This document shows, piece after piece, positions 45,209 to 57,000 of a stretch of DNA of 64,000 bases. A program made the position numbers and the translations under genes. The DNA lies in assembly GCA_001643675.2 (NCBI GenBank), contig LSRY02000052.1, forward strand, positions 434,001 to 498,000, given 5' to 3'. The notes under the pieces were generated by a model. It had not been told where the DNA came from and made no database searches. It was given only the letters and a program-made list of their open reading frames with translations. Source of the DNA: Monocercomonoides exilis. Taxonomy: Eukaryota; Preaxostyla; Oxymonadida; Polymastigidae. Each line of letters opens with the position of its first letter. Position 1 is the stretch's first letter.

Positions 45209-48200
45209 ATGTCATTAACTACTGAAAATAAGTTAATGCTCTCTGGAAGCGAAATAGCTGGATTAGAATTTGTATCAAAAGACTTTGAGAAACAAAATCA
45301 GATTATCGCCTCTTCCGGTTTGAAAGCATATTTTTATTCTGATTCTATAAAAGCTGAAATTTCCTTATAAAATTTTAACAAAAATTTATATTATTTTCTG
45401 GATTTGAAAGATGAACACGTTTCATTCAAAACTCAGCATTTGAGCCTTTCAATTGATCCAAATTCCGTGAGAGACTTTTTCTCTTTGGACACTCAAAAAA
45501 GAAGCAGTGCTTTTCAAGCAATGGACATGATTGAAGGAAAACGACCTTCTTCCCAAGCTGATCTTCCAGAGAATTCATTCCTTTCTTTACCACCTTCACA
45601 GCTCCAAACACAAAAAATAGAATATCGCCGTAAAGGAGATGAAAAATCAATCGATTCAATGGCGGATATTTCGCTTTTGGATCCGTTGGCTGCCAAAGAA
45701 CATAAAAAGAAGGACAAAAAATCAAATCCATTCCGCTCATCTCAAAAGCATAAAGATAATAGCGAAGGAAACAAAAAAGAAAAGCACAAGCGAAGGCATC
45801 ATCATGGATCAATTTCCACGGATGTTGAAAAATCAAAACTTCAATCATCTTTTCAAGTATCTTCAGTGAATGATCAATCGATGAATCTTCTAGCAAATAT
45901 TTCCCTTACTCAGCCACTTCCTATGACAAGGGAATCGAAAGCAGAGTTGAATGATAAAAAATGTTACACAGAAAACAGCAGCCATCTTCGCATGACAACT
46001 CCCTCGGAAATTTCTGAAAACACTCATAACAATTATGAAGATGAACAATGCATAAAACCAACTGAGATTATCAGCGAAAATGAAATAGCGATTCGAAACC
46101 TCTTTAAGGCATCTACTGCAAAGACAGCTGCAGTCAACGTGCATTCTGAAGCGTCTGGACCTTCAACAGCATCTCCTCACACGCTCCTGTCTCCAAGCAC
46201 CACAGCCAGCCAACTCACTTCTCCCTTTTCTCCTTCCTCTTCTTCATCTTCTTCAGGACCCAACAAAACCTCCTTCCCCTCATATCTTTCCCATCCCATG
46301 TCTCTTCCTCTTCCTGAAGTGCATTCTGTCTCCGCAAAGGAGCCAGAGGTCATCCTCACCGATCCTCCTCTCCTCCAGCCATACGACCCAGACAAGCTTC
46401 TCTATCTCTCTCCTCTCTCTTCCTACCCAGACACACAAGGCACAACAGACACAACAGACAAGCCATCTTCATCTGGATTCGTATCTAACAACAAGCAGCT
46501 CCTCTCCTTCTCTCCCATCCCTGGTGCCTCTGTGCCGTCTCCTCCTTCGTCGCCCAGTGCAGATGTGCACCGAACATCCTCTCTATCTTCTGCCCACAGC
46601 ATCCACAGCACCCTCAGCTCTGAAGCATCGCAGGCGCCAAATTCTGTTCCGCTCCACACAAACAGCTTCTTCTCCACTCCGCTCGACAGCCTCGCTGCCA
46701 ATCTGCCGCAGTCTTTTTCATCAACCGCCAGCGGGCTTGCTGCCTCAGAGCATGCCAGCTCCTTCCATCAGTACTCTTCTTTCATGATAAACACACCTGC
46801 ATCTTCTTCTGTTTCATCGCCAGCTTCTTCTCTTACTTGGTCATCGTCCAACCAGAACTCATCAATGACATCAGCTTCTTCATCATCTTCCTTCTCCTCC
46901 TCTTCCTCCTCTTCTTCCTTGTCATCTTCATCATCCACAGCAGCCTCTTCCTCCTTCTCTTCTTTCCTCTCAAACACTGTGAATGACACTCTGAGCGATT
47001 GCCTTCCCCCTTCTCTTCTGCCTCAGTCATCGACCTTCCAGTCCTCCATCGATGCTCCATTTCACCACTCAAACTACCCTCTTTCCTCCAACTACACTTT
47101 TCTCCAGCTCTACCCAAACAAACACTCTAACCCTCACCTCTTGTCGAAGACTGCTAATATTTCATCTTCTTCCTCCTCATCATCTTTATCAGCAACAACA
47201 TCGTCTTCTTCCTCATCCTCTTCTTCTTCCTCTTCTGTTGCCTCATCTTTTGTATCAACCATCACCTCTTCCACATTTTCCCCTTCAACCTCACTCGTTG
47301 CCCCCATCTCTTCATCATACGATCAGATCTTAGTGGCATCTTCTCCTCAAAGCGACTCCCTCTTCATCGGCTCACCTGCACTTGCTGAGCATCTCTCACT
47401 AACTGAACAGTTCGACGCTGCTTCTTCCTCCTTTGCCTCCTCCTCCTCTTCAGAGCACCCGAAGTATCTGCCTGACCATCCTTCTCTTTCTGCCTCTGCT
47501 ACGCAGCAGACAAACAGCAGCAGCTACGCCGTCCAAAGCGATCTCTATCCTTCGTCTCTCTCTTCATCCTCACCTGCCTTCTGCGCATATGCCCATTCTG
47601 ATGCTGCTGTTGATCTGCCCTTCGCATTCTCTTCGACTTCCTCTTCTTCTGCTGCCATGTCTACTTCTCTCGTGTCTTCTTCCTCTTCTTCCTCTTCCTC
47701 TTCCTCTTCTTCTTCAAATTCTTCTTCTTCATCAACTGCTTCTGCTTTATCTTCATTGTCGCCATCGATGTCTTCTGCATCAGCTAATACATTTGCTTCT
47801 TCTTTGTTCTCTCCTTCTCTTTCTTCTTCTGCTCTATCAAACTTAAGTCCCTCTCATTCACTTCTTCCATTCTCTTCCTCAAAGCCTTTATCTTCGCACT
47901 CTCAATTGCTGCCAACAGCAACAATAATAACATCTTCATCTTCTTCATCTTCTTCCTCTTCTTCCTCCTCCTCATCATCAACATCATCATCAGATGTATC
48001 AGCCAATGCTCCTCAGTTTCTGTCTTCGCCTCGCATTTCTTTTGAGTCCAACTCACCTGCCATGGGCACTGATGGGTCTTTGTTTGTGCAGCTGACAGCG
48101 GAAATGAAGAAAGAGGAGGAAGAGAAAAGAGGAGAAGATAGAGAAATGCTGCTGAAGTACAAGCAGAGCAAGCAGAAGGAGAGGAGCAGGGAGAGAAGGA

Positions 48201-51200
48201 AGGGAAGAGGAAAGGGAAGAGGGAAAGAACGAGGGAATGAAAATGGCTCAACTTTGAATGGAAGCACAGATAACAAGGCAGATGGAAAAACAGATGAAAT
48301 GGACAAGAATCAAAGTGTGGATGCAAACAATCAAACAAAAGATGCAAAATATCAAAATGAAAAAGATGCTTTAGAAAATATTGAAGATTCCAATTCATCA
48401 ATACCATCTTCTGCTTGCTTTAATTTCACTTCTCTTTCTTTGACAACACCAGAAAGTATGTTGAAGAAGAGAGAGGATAAAAGGGATTCAGTGAAGAATC
48501 CAATAAATGAGGATAATTCTGCAAGTGGAAGTTTCATTGAACAGTCAGAGAAGAATTCTGAAGAGACAAACAGAACAAAATTGGAAAATGAAACAGAAAA
48601 GACAGAAAGTGTGCCAAAAGATGAAGAAAGACAAGAAGAAAAGAATAAACAAAACAGCAGGCAGATAAAAGAAGAAGATCAGATGAGAGAAGGAAAGAAC
48701 AGAAACAATGGAGGATTAGCAGCTGAATCAAAGGAGACACTTGAAAAAGGTGCAGATGAAACAGAAAGACTGAAAAACAATGACAAATCCAGACACATTC
48801 AGAAATCTACTGGATCATCATCAGCATTACAGAAGAGTGTAAAAGAAGCAGCAGATGATGAAGTCGACGAAGATAGAGAAGAAGAGGAAGATGACGACGA
48901 TGAAGAAGAAAGCAATGAAAGTGAGAGAGAAGATGATACCAACAGCAACGATTCATCTACAGACACAACCACATCTGACTCAGCCTCTGTCATCTCTCTC
49001 TCTTCTTCGACATCTTCTTTTGTGTCTCTGCTGTCTGAGTCGCTTCTTTCGCAGTCGTCTCACTCCAACCACAGCAGACACTCTGCATCCTGTCCAAGAA
49101 GCAGCTCTGCCAACAACACATCCACCGGAACCAGCGCTGACAAAGAGAACAGCTCAATCAATCAGACAAAGTCGCCATTCTCTTCCTCCCCTTCACCTTC
49201 CATCGCTGCCTCTGCCTCTTCCTCTGCCTCTGTGTCTGTCTCTTCTTCTGTTTCTGTCCACTCAGCATCGCGTGCCAAGACGCCTCAGATGATCTTCTCG
49301 TCTGCCTCACCAAACTCCATTCCCACTCCATTCCCTGCCGTCTCCTCAAAACTCTCCTTTTCTGGCAGCGTCGGCTCCCCTGGCATCGGAATGATGCTGC
49401 CCTTTCAGTCAGCACAGCTGGCAAGGCAGCCACCAAATGGACAGGGCAACACAACAGACAATATTTCTCTGCCATCACCTGGTCTGCCTTCGTTCACGCA
49501 GTTCCCCTCTTCTCCTTCCATTCCTTCCATCCCGTCTTATCCTTCCTTCTCGACGTCGATGGCAGCCACCTCCCCCTTCACGATGCCTGCACTCTACTTA
49601 AACAGCCAATCTCCTGACTCTTCACCCACTCTCATCCCTTCGCTCATCCACTCGGCCATTGCCAATTCTTCGCCTGGCATTGCGCCTGCACTCCCTCCTT
49701 CTCAGCAAGAACAGCCGAAACAGCAGAGCCAACAGACACAGCAGTCACAGCTGTCTGCACAGTCATCAACGCAACAGCAGCAGGGTCAACAGCAGAGCCA
49801 GCAACACACAACTCATTCTGTGCACTTCAGCTCCATTCAGAGCAAAGAAGGAAAGAACAAAAATGCTTCTGACCCATCTTTTGCACAGGCTCCTCTGCCA
49901 ACCATTCGATTTGTTCCTCTTTCGTCTTCGACTGTTGGAAGTGCTGGTGGCACACCCAGCACACTCACTAGCACCACTCCTCCTGCTGGTGACTCTCCTT
50001 TCATTGCTTCTGCATCTTCTTCTTCTTCTTCATCTCCATCAACATCTTCAACGCTTTCCTTATCTTCCTCCTCTTCTTCATCTTCTTCTCTCTCACCGTC
50101 TGCTGCTCAGTCTTCATTCAGCACAAATCAGTCATTTTCATTGACTTCTCTGCCAACAATGTGGAGTCCTATCACAAATGGCCCTTTGGCTGCGCCTGCA
50201 CCGATGCTTCCTCCGCACATCCAGTCACTCAGCCAGAGTCAACATGCTGTTCAGTCACAAAGTAATCTTCCTTCTTCTTCTTCTTCTTCTTCTTCAACTT
50301 CCTCATCGCTATCTTCTTCTTCTTCTTCTTCCCTTTCTCCATCTTCCTCTTTGAGTGTATCTCATCAGACAGCATCATCCTCAGCTTTGAAGTCATCTCC
50401 CTCTCAATCGAATTCTCAGACTGAACAGAACAATCAGTCAAATGTGCCAACACTCCAGCCACTGTCTCGCCTTCCCCAGGCAAACATCCAATCTCCCTTG
50501 AAACAGACCTTCTTTCCTTCTTTCCTCCATCTCTCCACGTCTGCCCGCTCTTTTGTGCCGCACAAGCCGTCTTCGCTCTCTTCGACATCTGCAGAGTCAA
50601 ATCCACCTTCTCAAATTGCACAGAAGATGAATGCATCGCAGAACACACCACTGCAACAATCATCACAGCAGAAGATGACAGAACAGAAGCAGATGAATCA
50701 ACAACAACAGCAGCAGCAGCAACTGAATCAGCAAGAAACGATGATTCGTGCTGAAGGAGCAGCTTATCGACAGTTTAAAGATGACTCGATGAATCAAAGG
50801 ACAGAAAATGGAAGAATAATGAATACTCAATTTCGTATGGATGGAGTGGCAGAGAAACGCAGCAACACTTTTGATGCAACTGCAATGCGTCCTCAACAGA
50901 TGCAGATGCAAACACAAATAAAAACACAAAAGCAAATGCAGATGCAAATGCCGACAAATCAGCAGGAATGGGGTGCTGCGATGGGAGTGACAAGAGAGAT
51001 GGAGGAGCCTTTTGCGAATGAGCAGAAGATGATGAAGCTGATTATCCTGCCACAACAACAGCAGCAGCAGCAACAGCAACAACAAGCACAGCATCAACAA
51101 CAGCCACAGATTTTGATGTATTCACAGCCTCATTTGCAGCAGCAACCCCAACAGCAGCCTCTTCAACAAATGCAGATGATTCAGTTTCCTCCTTCTCAGC

Positions 51201-51877
51201 ACATTCAACAAATTCAACAGATTCAGCAAGTTCAATCAGTTCAATCAATTCAACCTGTTCAGTCGTCTTATCAGTTCGCAAAGGCACAGCCAGGTCCCTC
51301 AATCAAGTTGGTCGGGCTTCTTCCCCATCGCGTCATCACTCCACAGGAGCTGTCGTACATGCAGTCTTCGTCGTATGTCCATCCAATTCCACTGCAGCCA
51401 CAAGGATTCAATGCTCCTTCATTTACTGCACAGGACAGAGTATCTGCTGAACATTTTGCTCCTTTCCAATCGTATGGACAGTTTGATGCTCCTCGTTCTA
51501 TGCATCCATCGATGACTTCAGCAATACCTATGCCATCATCATCTTCTTCTTCATCCTTTTCTTCTTCTCCTTCTCCTTCACCATCGCCTTCTTCCATGTC
51601 CATGTCTATGACTTCTGGCACATCCCCAACAGAGCCAACGCCCTTCCCAGCTGACAGATGCTACCATTGTGGTGCAAAAGGGCATCAGTTCATCGACTGT
51701 CCTCTTCATCGTGAGAAGCTCTCAGTCGACAGAGACTCATGTTTCCGATGCGGAAGAAAGGGACACACGTCGAAGGAGTGCACATTTGAGGACACGCGGG
51801 TGTGTTTTGTCTGCGGAGGTGTTGGACACATTTCGAAGGAGTGCCCAACAAGAAAGAAAAAGAAAAAAGGCAAATAA
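45209..51877 (+). CDS. Giant Ser/Gln-rich protein with three C-terminal CCHC zinc knuckles, two exons
   Basis: The start is ATG 45209, exon 1 is 45209-45317, the intron is 45318-45410 (donor GTTTGA) and exon 2 is 45411-51877. This makes 2191 residues. The large frame has no early ATG, and the phase-matched first exon (MSLTTENKLMLSGSEIAGLE) supplies one. The N-terminal 250 residues are charged, with a KKEKHKRRHHHG basic patch. About 1600 residues are poly-Ser with Pro and Thr, interrupted near 900-1170 by a Lys/Glu-rich block. Residues about 1750-2000 are Gln-rich. The last 75 residues contain CYHCGAKGHQFIDC, CFRCGRKGHTSKEC and CFVCGGVGHISKEC, three CX2CX4HX4C knuckles, then a Lys tail. Such knuckles bind single-stranded RNA or DNA, so an RNA-binding role in a condensate-like protein is a reasonable inference. 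Confidence 0.75.
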
Positions 51878-54030
51878 AAATTTGTGGTTGAGTATGATTG
51901 TTGTTTATGTTATTGTTGTCAGTTTTGAAAAAAATATTTTTTTTTTTTTATTTTTTTTTATTTTTATTTATTTTAAATATTTTCATTGAGAATTTGATGA
52001 ATATATTTGTTAATGATTTTCAGAGAGTTAATTGTCGGCACTCTAACTTTTGTGTGTTTGAGAGGCTTCTTTACCTTTCGTATTTATTTCATTTATTCGA
52101 TATTTGGAGTGCAATTCGTAATAAAATATTTTTTTTTTTTGTTTTGGTTTTTTAAAAGAATACCTAATTGTTATCTTTTTAATGCAACATTTTATTCATT
52201 ATTCTTTTGCTTTTTTTGAGCTTTGTTGAGATTTATTGTGAATTTTTTTTTTTGTTTTGTCCAAGTTTTATAAATTGGATTTCTTCAAAAATGTGTTTAG
52301 TTTTTTATAGATTATTTTTTTGTTTGCTCTTTTGATGAAAAATGTCATTTGTGAACAGAAATGTACAGAATTAAATATTCATTAACATTCGAATTCAGAG
52401 ATTTCACTCCACGCATTTTAAGTTTTCGTAATCAAAATCTCACTTTTCTTTTTCCTGTTGAGCGATTGACAATGATTGAGCCAGTTGCATTCGATTGGTT
52501 TTCACAATCAGTTGATAATGCCGAGAAGGACAAAGAATGAAAAAGTTGAAAAAGCAAAAGAAGAAGAAGAGAAGGAGAAATGGCTTTTTTTTAATGGTTC
52601 CAAATAAAGACGGAGATAGGGAGAGATAGAAAAGAATAATCTTCAAACAGACCAGATCAATAAAAGATCAATATCCTTATGAGAAATAAATTCTTATTTT
52701 TTTCTTCAAAGATTTGCTTATCCAAAAACGTGTTATTGAAATAACAAACATCGGTTCTTTTACAGAAGAGTTTGCGATCAAAAAATGAAGAATCTCCTTT
52801 CTTATTCATGAAAAAAACCTTGCTGTCTTGAATTTTCCTCTCTTGCATTTGTGCTAACTCACCTTTCCTTTCTAACTTTCTTCCAATGTTTTGAACCTTG
52901 TTAATTTTACAAACAGCAAAAATATTTCTTTTATTCAACAAAAAAAGTGATCATTTTTCAGAAATCTTATCAACCTAAAAACATGTCACACACTCAACAC
53001 GAATAAGCACACTCATCGATGAAATTTGTAAGAAGAGAGATCAAATAAAAAAAGTGAATTGGAAGATTTTAATTAAAAGTGAAATGACTGCAATTGAAGT
53101 GATATGAAAACTTTCAAAAATGATTTATAATCAAATAAGAAATTGAAAAAGCAAAAACTTTTGAAGAATGAAAAGTACCTCTGAAACAGGGTCAATGAGG
53201 AAGAAATAAGAATGCTAATAATCAATCCCCTTTCTATTTCTGTCTGTTGCTTTTCAACTTTTTTATTTCGCATTCAACTCTTTTCTTTATTTCTCTCAGA
53301 AAATATTCAATTGTCATTTGCTCATTTGCACCTTTCAGTAATTTCGTTGATTTGAATTAATCCACACTTTTGTTTTCTTTGGATAAATAACGTATTTTCT
53401 TTCTAGCTCCTTCTTCAATCATTCTTTATCAGAATGCTCATAAGCTATTTCTCTGTTCGTCTTTTGCAAAGTGAATATGCTGTTGCTTTGAACAATCAAA
53501 TATCCATCCACAGAAACATGAGGCGGAAATAAGTCATCATTAAATATTATCAATTGTATCCAACATTCAACAGCTACCGTTTGGAATGATATGTCAAAAT
53601 TATCGATTTTTACCAGGAGAATATTGTCTATTTTGATGCGGTAAATGAAGTGAGACATGAATGCATAATACAAATTGGACCATCAAGGTTGTACGATAGA
53701 ATAAAGCAGAGGAGAAAAGAAAGAAGAAGATGAAGAGTATTGAGTACTGGACGAAAAGAGAAGGATGCATAGCGACACAATGGGAAATGATGATGAAGAC
53801 AATATGCTTTTTCTCCAAATCATCCATTTAACAACGATGAATGGAAGCTGTTCGATAGATGAAATGATAAAACCATTAGTCATCATAGCTATCTGCAAAA
53901 TGAATGAATAAAATATCTATTTGTTTAGTTTCCATCAGTTATATCTCCTTTCTGATGTCCGTTGTCTTGCATCATTTCCGAATTTTGATCATCATTATAA
54001 GAAACATATACCTCGAATGAATTCAAACAC
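51878..54030. other. AT-rich convergent intergenic region
   Basis: Lies between two convergent genes and must hold both 3' ends. The first 450 bp are T-rich. On the minus strand, 53898-53419 has two overlapping frames with coding-like composition, for example VAVECWIQLIIFNDDLFPPH near 53510-53570, after a good acceptor (TTTTGCAG) near 53900. I could not assemble them into one frame. It may be a small or decayed gene, but I am not confident enough to call one. Confidence 0.4.
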
Positions 54031-57000
54031 TTATTTTTTCGCAGAAGTGATCAACTGATTATACGAAGTTAGTTTGTATTTTGTGGCTGACCTCATCTTC
54101 GCCTCAATTTCAGCGCGCTTCTTTTCTCTTTCTCTCTCCGCCCTTCTCAACCTCCTCTCGTTCTCTGCGTTTCTCAGCTGCTCTTCTCCAAAGGCTGCCA
54201 CCAGAGTCGGCGGGTCGTTGCGTCTTATGCGGAAGATTTCAGGTGTCTGCTGCATCTTCACAGCGTGTGCCAGTTCGCGCGGCTTTGCCCATTCGGGAAC
54301 ATTTGCGAAGGACAAGTCGAAAGTGCTGGGGGTGTCGGGGGTGTGAGGGATGTAGATGTCAGTCAGAACAGGATGAGGTGGTGTTGCAAGCGCAGAGGAC
54401 ATGTGGCTGGGCGGAAGAGATGTCATAGAGGGAGAGGAAGATGATGATGAGGTAGATGATGATGAGGAGGAGGAAGAGGTTGATGAAGAAGATGTTGGCT
54501 CCGAATGCTGTTTGATAGAAGAATGAGCAGCTGAAGTTGTCGACGAAATATTTGTAGTCTGAGTTTGATTTGATGAAGACTGTGAAGAAGATGCAAGTGA
54601 AGTAGTTTGTTTATCATTTGGATGTTTAGCTGAAGGCATTTGCATTAGATGATCAGCAGTATTGTCTTTCCCCTTTCTTTTGTCTTCTTCTTTCTCTCTC
54701 TCTTTTCCTTTTCCCTTTCCATTCAACAATTTTGCTGCCCCAACATTTGGAGTGCCAGCTGTTCTGTGTGATGGAAGAGTCACATGAGCAGAAGAACTGG
54801 CATTACTTCGATTGTTTATGGAAGACGCATTTTTTGGTGCAGTTGCTCTTCCTCTTGCAGACGGAGTAGAAAACAGAGTGCGCGAAGCTTGTTTGGAAGT
54901 GTTCTGAACAGAAGATGAGGAGGAAGAAGAAGAAGGTGAACTGTTAGAAGGCAAAGAGGAGGAAGAAGCTGAAGAAGGAGAAGGTGCACGAGTTTTAGTA
55001 GAAGAGAACGAGGTTGATGATGATGATGAAGTTTGATGTGAAGGTGAAATCTTGCGAGAAGCAGAAGCAGAAGAAGCAGAAGAAGAAGAAGATGAGGCAG
55101 AAGGTGTTGGAGAAGTGGAATGGGCAGAAGTCGTGTGGCGATTGGAAAGAGAAGAGTATTTTGGCAGAGGCGGATGCTGTCTTTGAGAAGGTGAAATGGC
55201 ATTTCTCTGCTTTGGATGTGTTTGTGGCACATTTGCAGCTTTTGAGGAAGAAGAAGGGCGGGTTGAAGGAGAAGGAGACAAAGAAGAAGGAGAAGATGAG
55301 GGAGAAGATGAACGAGAACGAGAAGAAGAAGGGGCAGTTGATGTGGATGCTGTTGAGAATGTTGGAGAAGAAGGAGAAGAAGAAGCAGATTTCGGTGAAG
55401 CATAAGAAGTCTTTTCCTTTGCAGGAGTGAAATGCGGCTTGTCATTTTTGGCTGTCTGTTTTGTGTTCAGATGAGATGGAGTGGCTGAAGGTGTGTCTTG
55501 TTTGGTGTGCTTGTCTGTTGGAGGAAGAGGAGGGTGTTTTGAGAGAAGAGGCACAACACGTCCGGCTGAAGTGACTGCAAAGGGAGATTCAGAAGAAGAA
55601 GAAGAAGAAGGCGAATGCACAGAGGACGAGGGAGGTGAGGTGGATGAGGCAGATAAGGAAGAAGAAGAAGAAGAAGGTGAAGAAGACGATGAGGAAGAAG
55701 AAGCAAAAACAGATGAAGAAGAAGTGGAAGAAGAAGAATGAAGTGTATGTTTAACAAGAGCTGAAGGTGAATTTGAGTCAGACAATTCATTTTCGTCTAT
55801 TGGAGACAGAACAGTTGCAGTTGCATTGTTTGCGTTGATGTTCATTTCATTCTGCATGTTTGACTCGCCAAATGAATGAGGCATGACTGAGAAGCTGCTG
55901 TCTGCTGATAATTCATTCATCTCATTCATCTCGTTCTTCTCATCCATTTCATCCATTTCATCCATTTCATTCATCTTGTTACTCTCACTTGTGATGTTTA
56001 ATGGCAGATGAGCAGAAGATGCAGCTGTTGAATGAGGTTTTTTGTCGAAGATGTCTGGCAGAGTGATCTTGTTGTGGAGAAAAGAGGGAGAAAACGACTG
56101 AGGTTTGCTTTGAGTGGAAAGAGGGGTGGAAAGAGCAGTTGTGGAAGGAACAAAAGAGGAAGAAGAAGAAGAGGAGGAGGGGGGGGAAGAGGAAGAAGAT
56201 GCAGAGGAAGATGGAGAATGAGAGTCATGAAACGGAAGAGCAGATGGAGAGAACAGAGCAATTGGAGAAGGGCTGTCTTCAGGAAGTGATTGAGAAGGTG
56301 TTCCAAACGAGGCAAGTGCAGACAGACTGATAGATGAATGCTGGAAGAGACTCAACGGAGTGGTTAGCTGGACAGAGGAGAACGATGGCAATGAAGAAGA
56401 AGAAGAAGAAGAAGAAGAAGAAGAAGAGGGAGTGGAAGAAGAGGGAGAGGAAAATGCAGCCATCAATGAAGATGGAGAGGGAGATGCAGATGATAATAAT
56501 GATGAGGAAGAGGAAGAGGAAGATGAAGAAGAAGGCGATAAAAATAACGAGGAAGAGGAAGATGAAGATTGTGATGGTGTTGATGAAGAGGAAGAAGAGG
56601 AAGATGGAGATGATGATAATGAGGAAGGTGTAGCAGAAATAGAATGAAGATCATTTGTCAAATATGAAGTGTTATGCTTAGCTGCTTCAATGTGTTCAGA
56701 TGTTGTTGTGTTTCTTTTCGAAGCAGAAGAAGTTCTTTTTAACAATTTTGGCTGTTCTTTTGCTTCGACATTGACATTTGGAGAAGTCTGCTGAAATGTC
56801 TCAGAAACAGATGAAGAAGAAAGCATTGAATTCTGTCTGATTGTTGATTCCAGAGAAGAAGAAGAAGAAGAGGAGGAGGAGGAGGAAGTAAAAGAAGAAG
56901 GAGAAGGAGAAGTCCACAATTTGCTATTCAGAGCAGAAGAAACAGAAGAATCCGAAGAATTCAAAGCAGCTTCTGTGTTATTTGATACTCTTCCTTCAGA

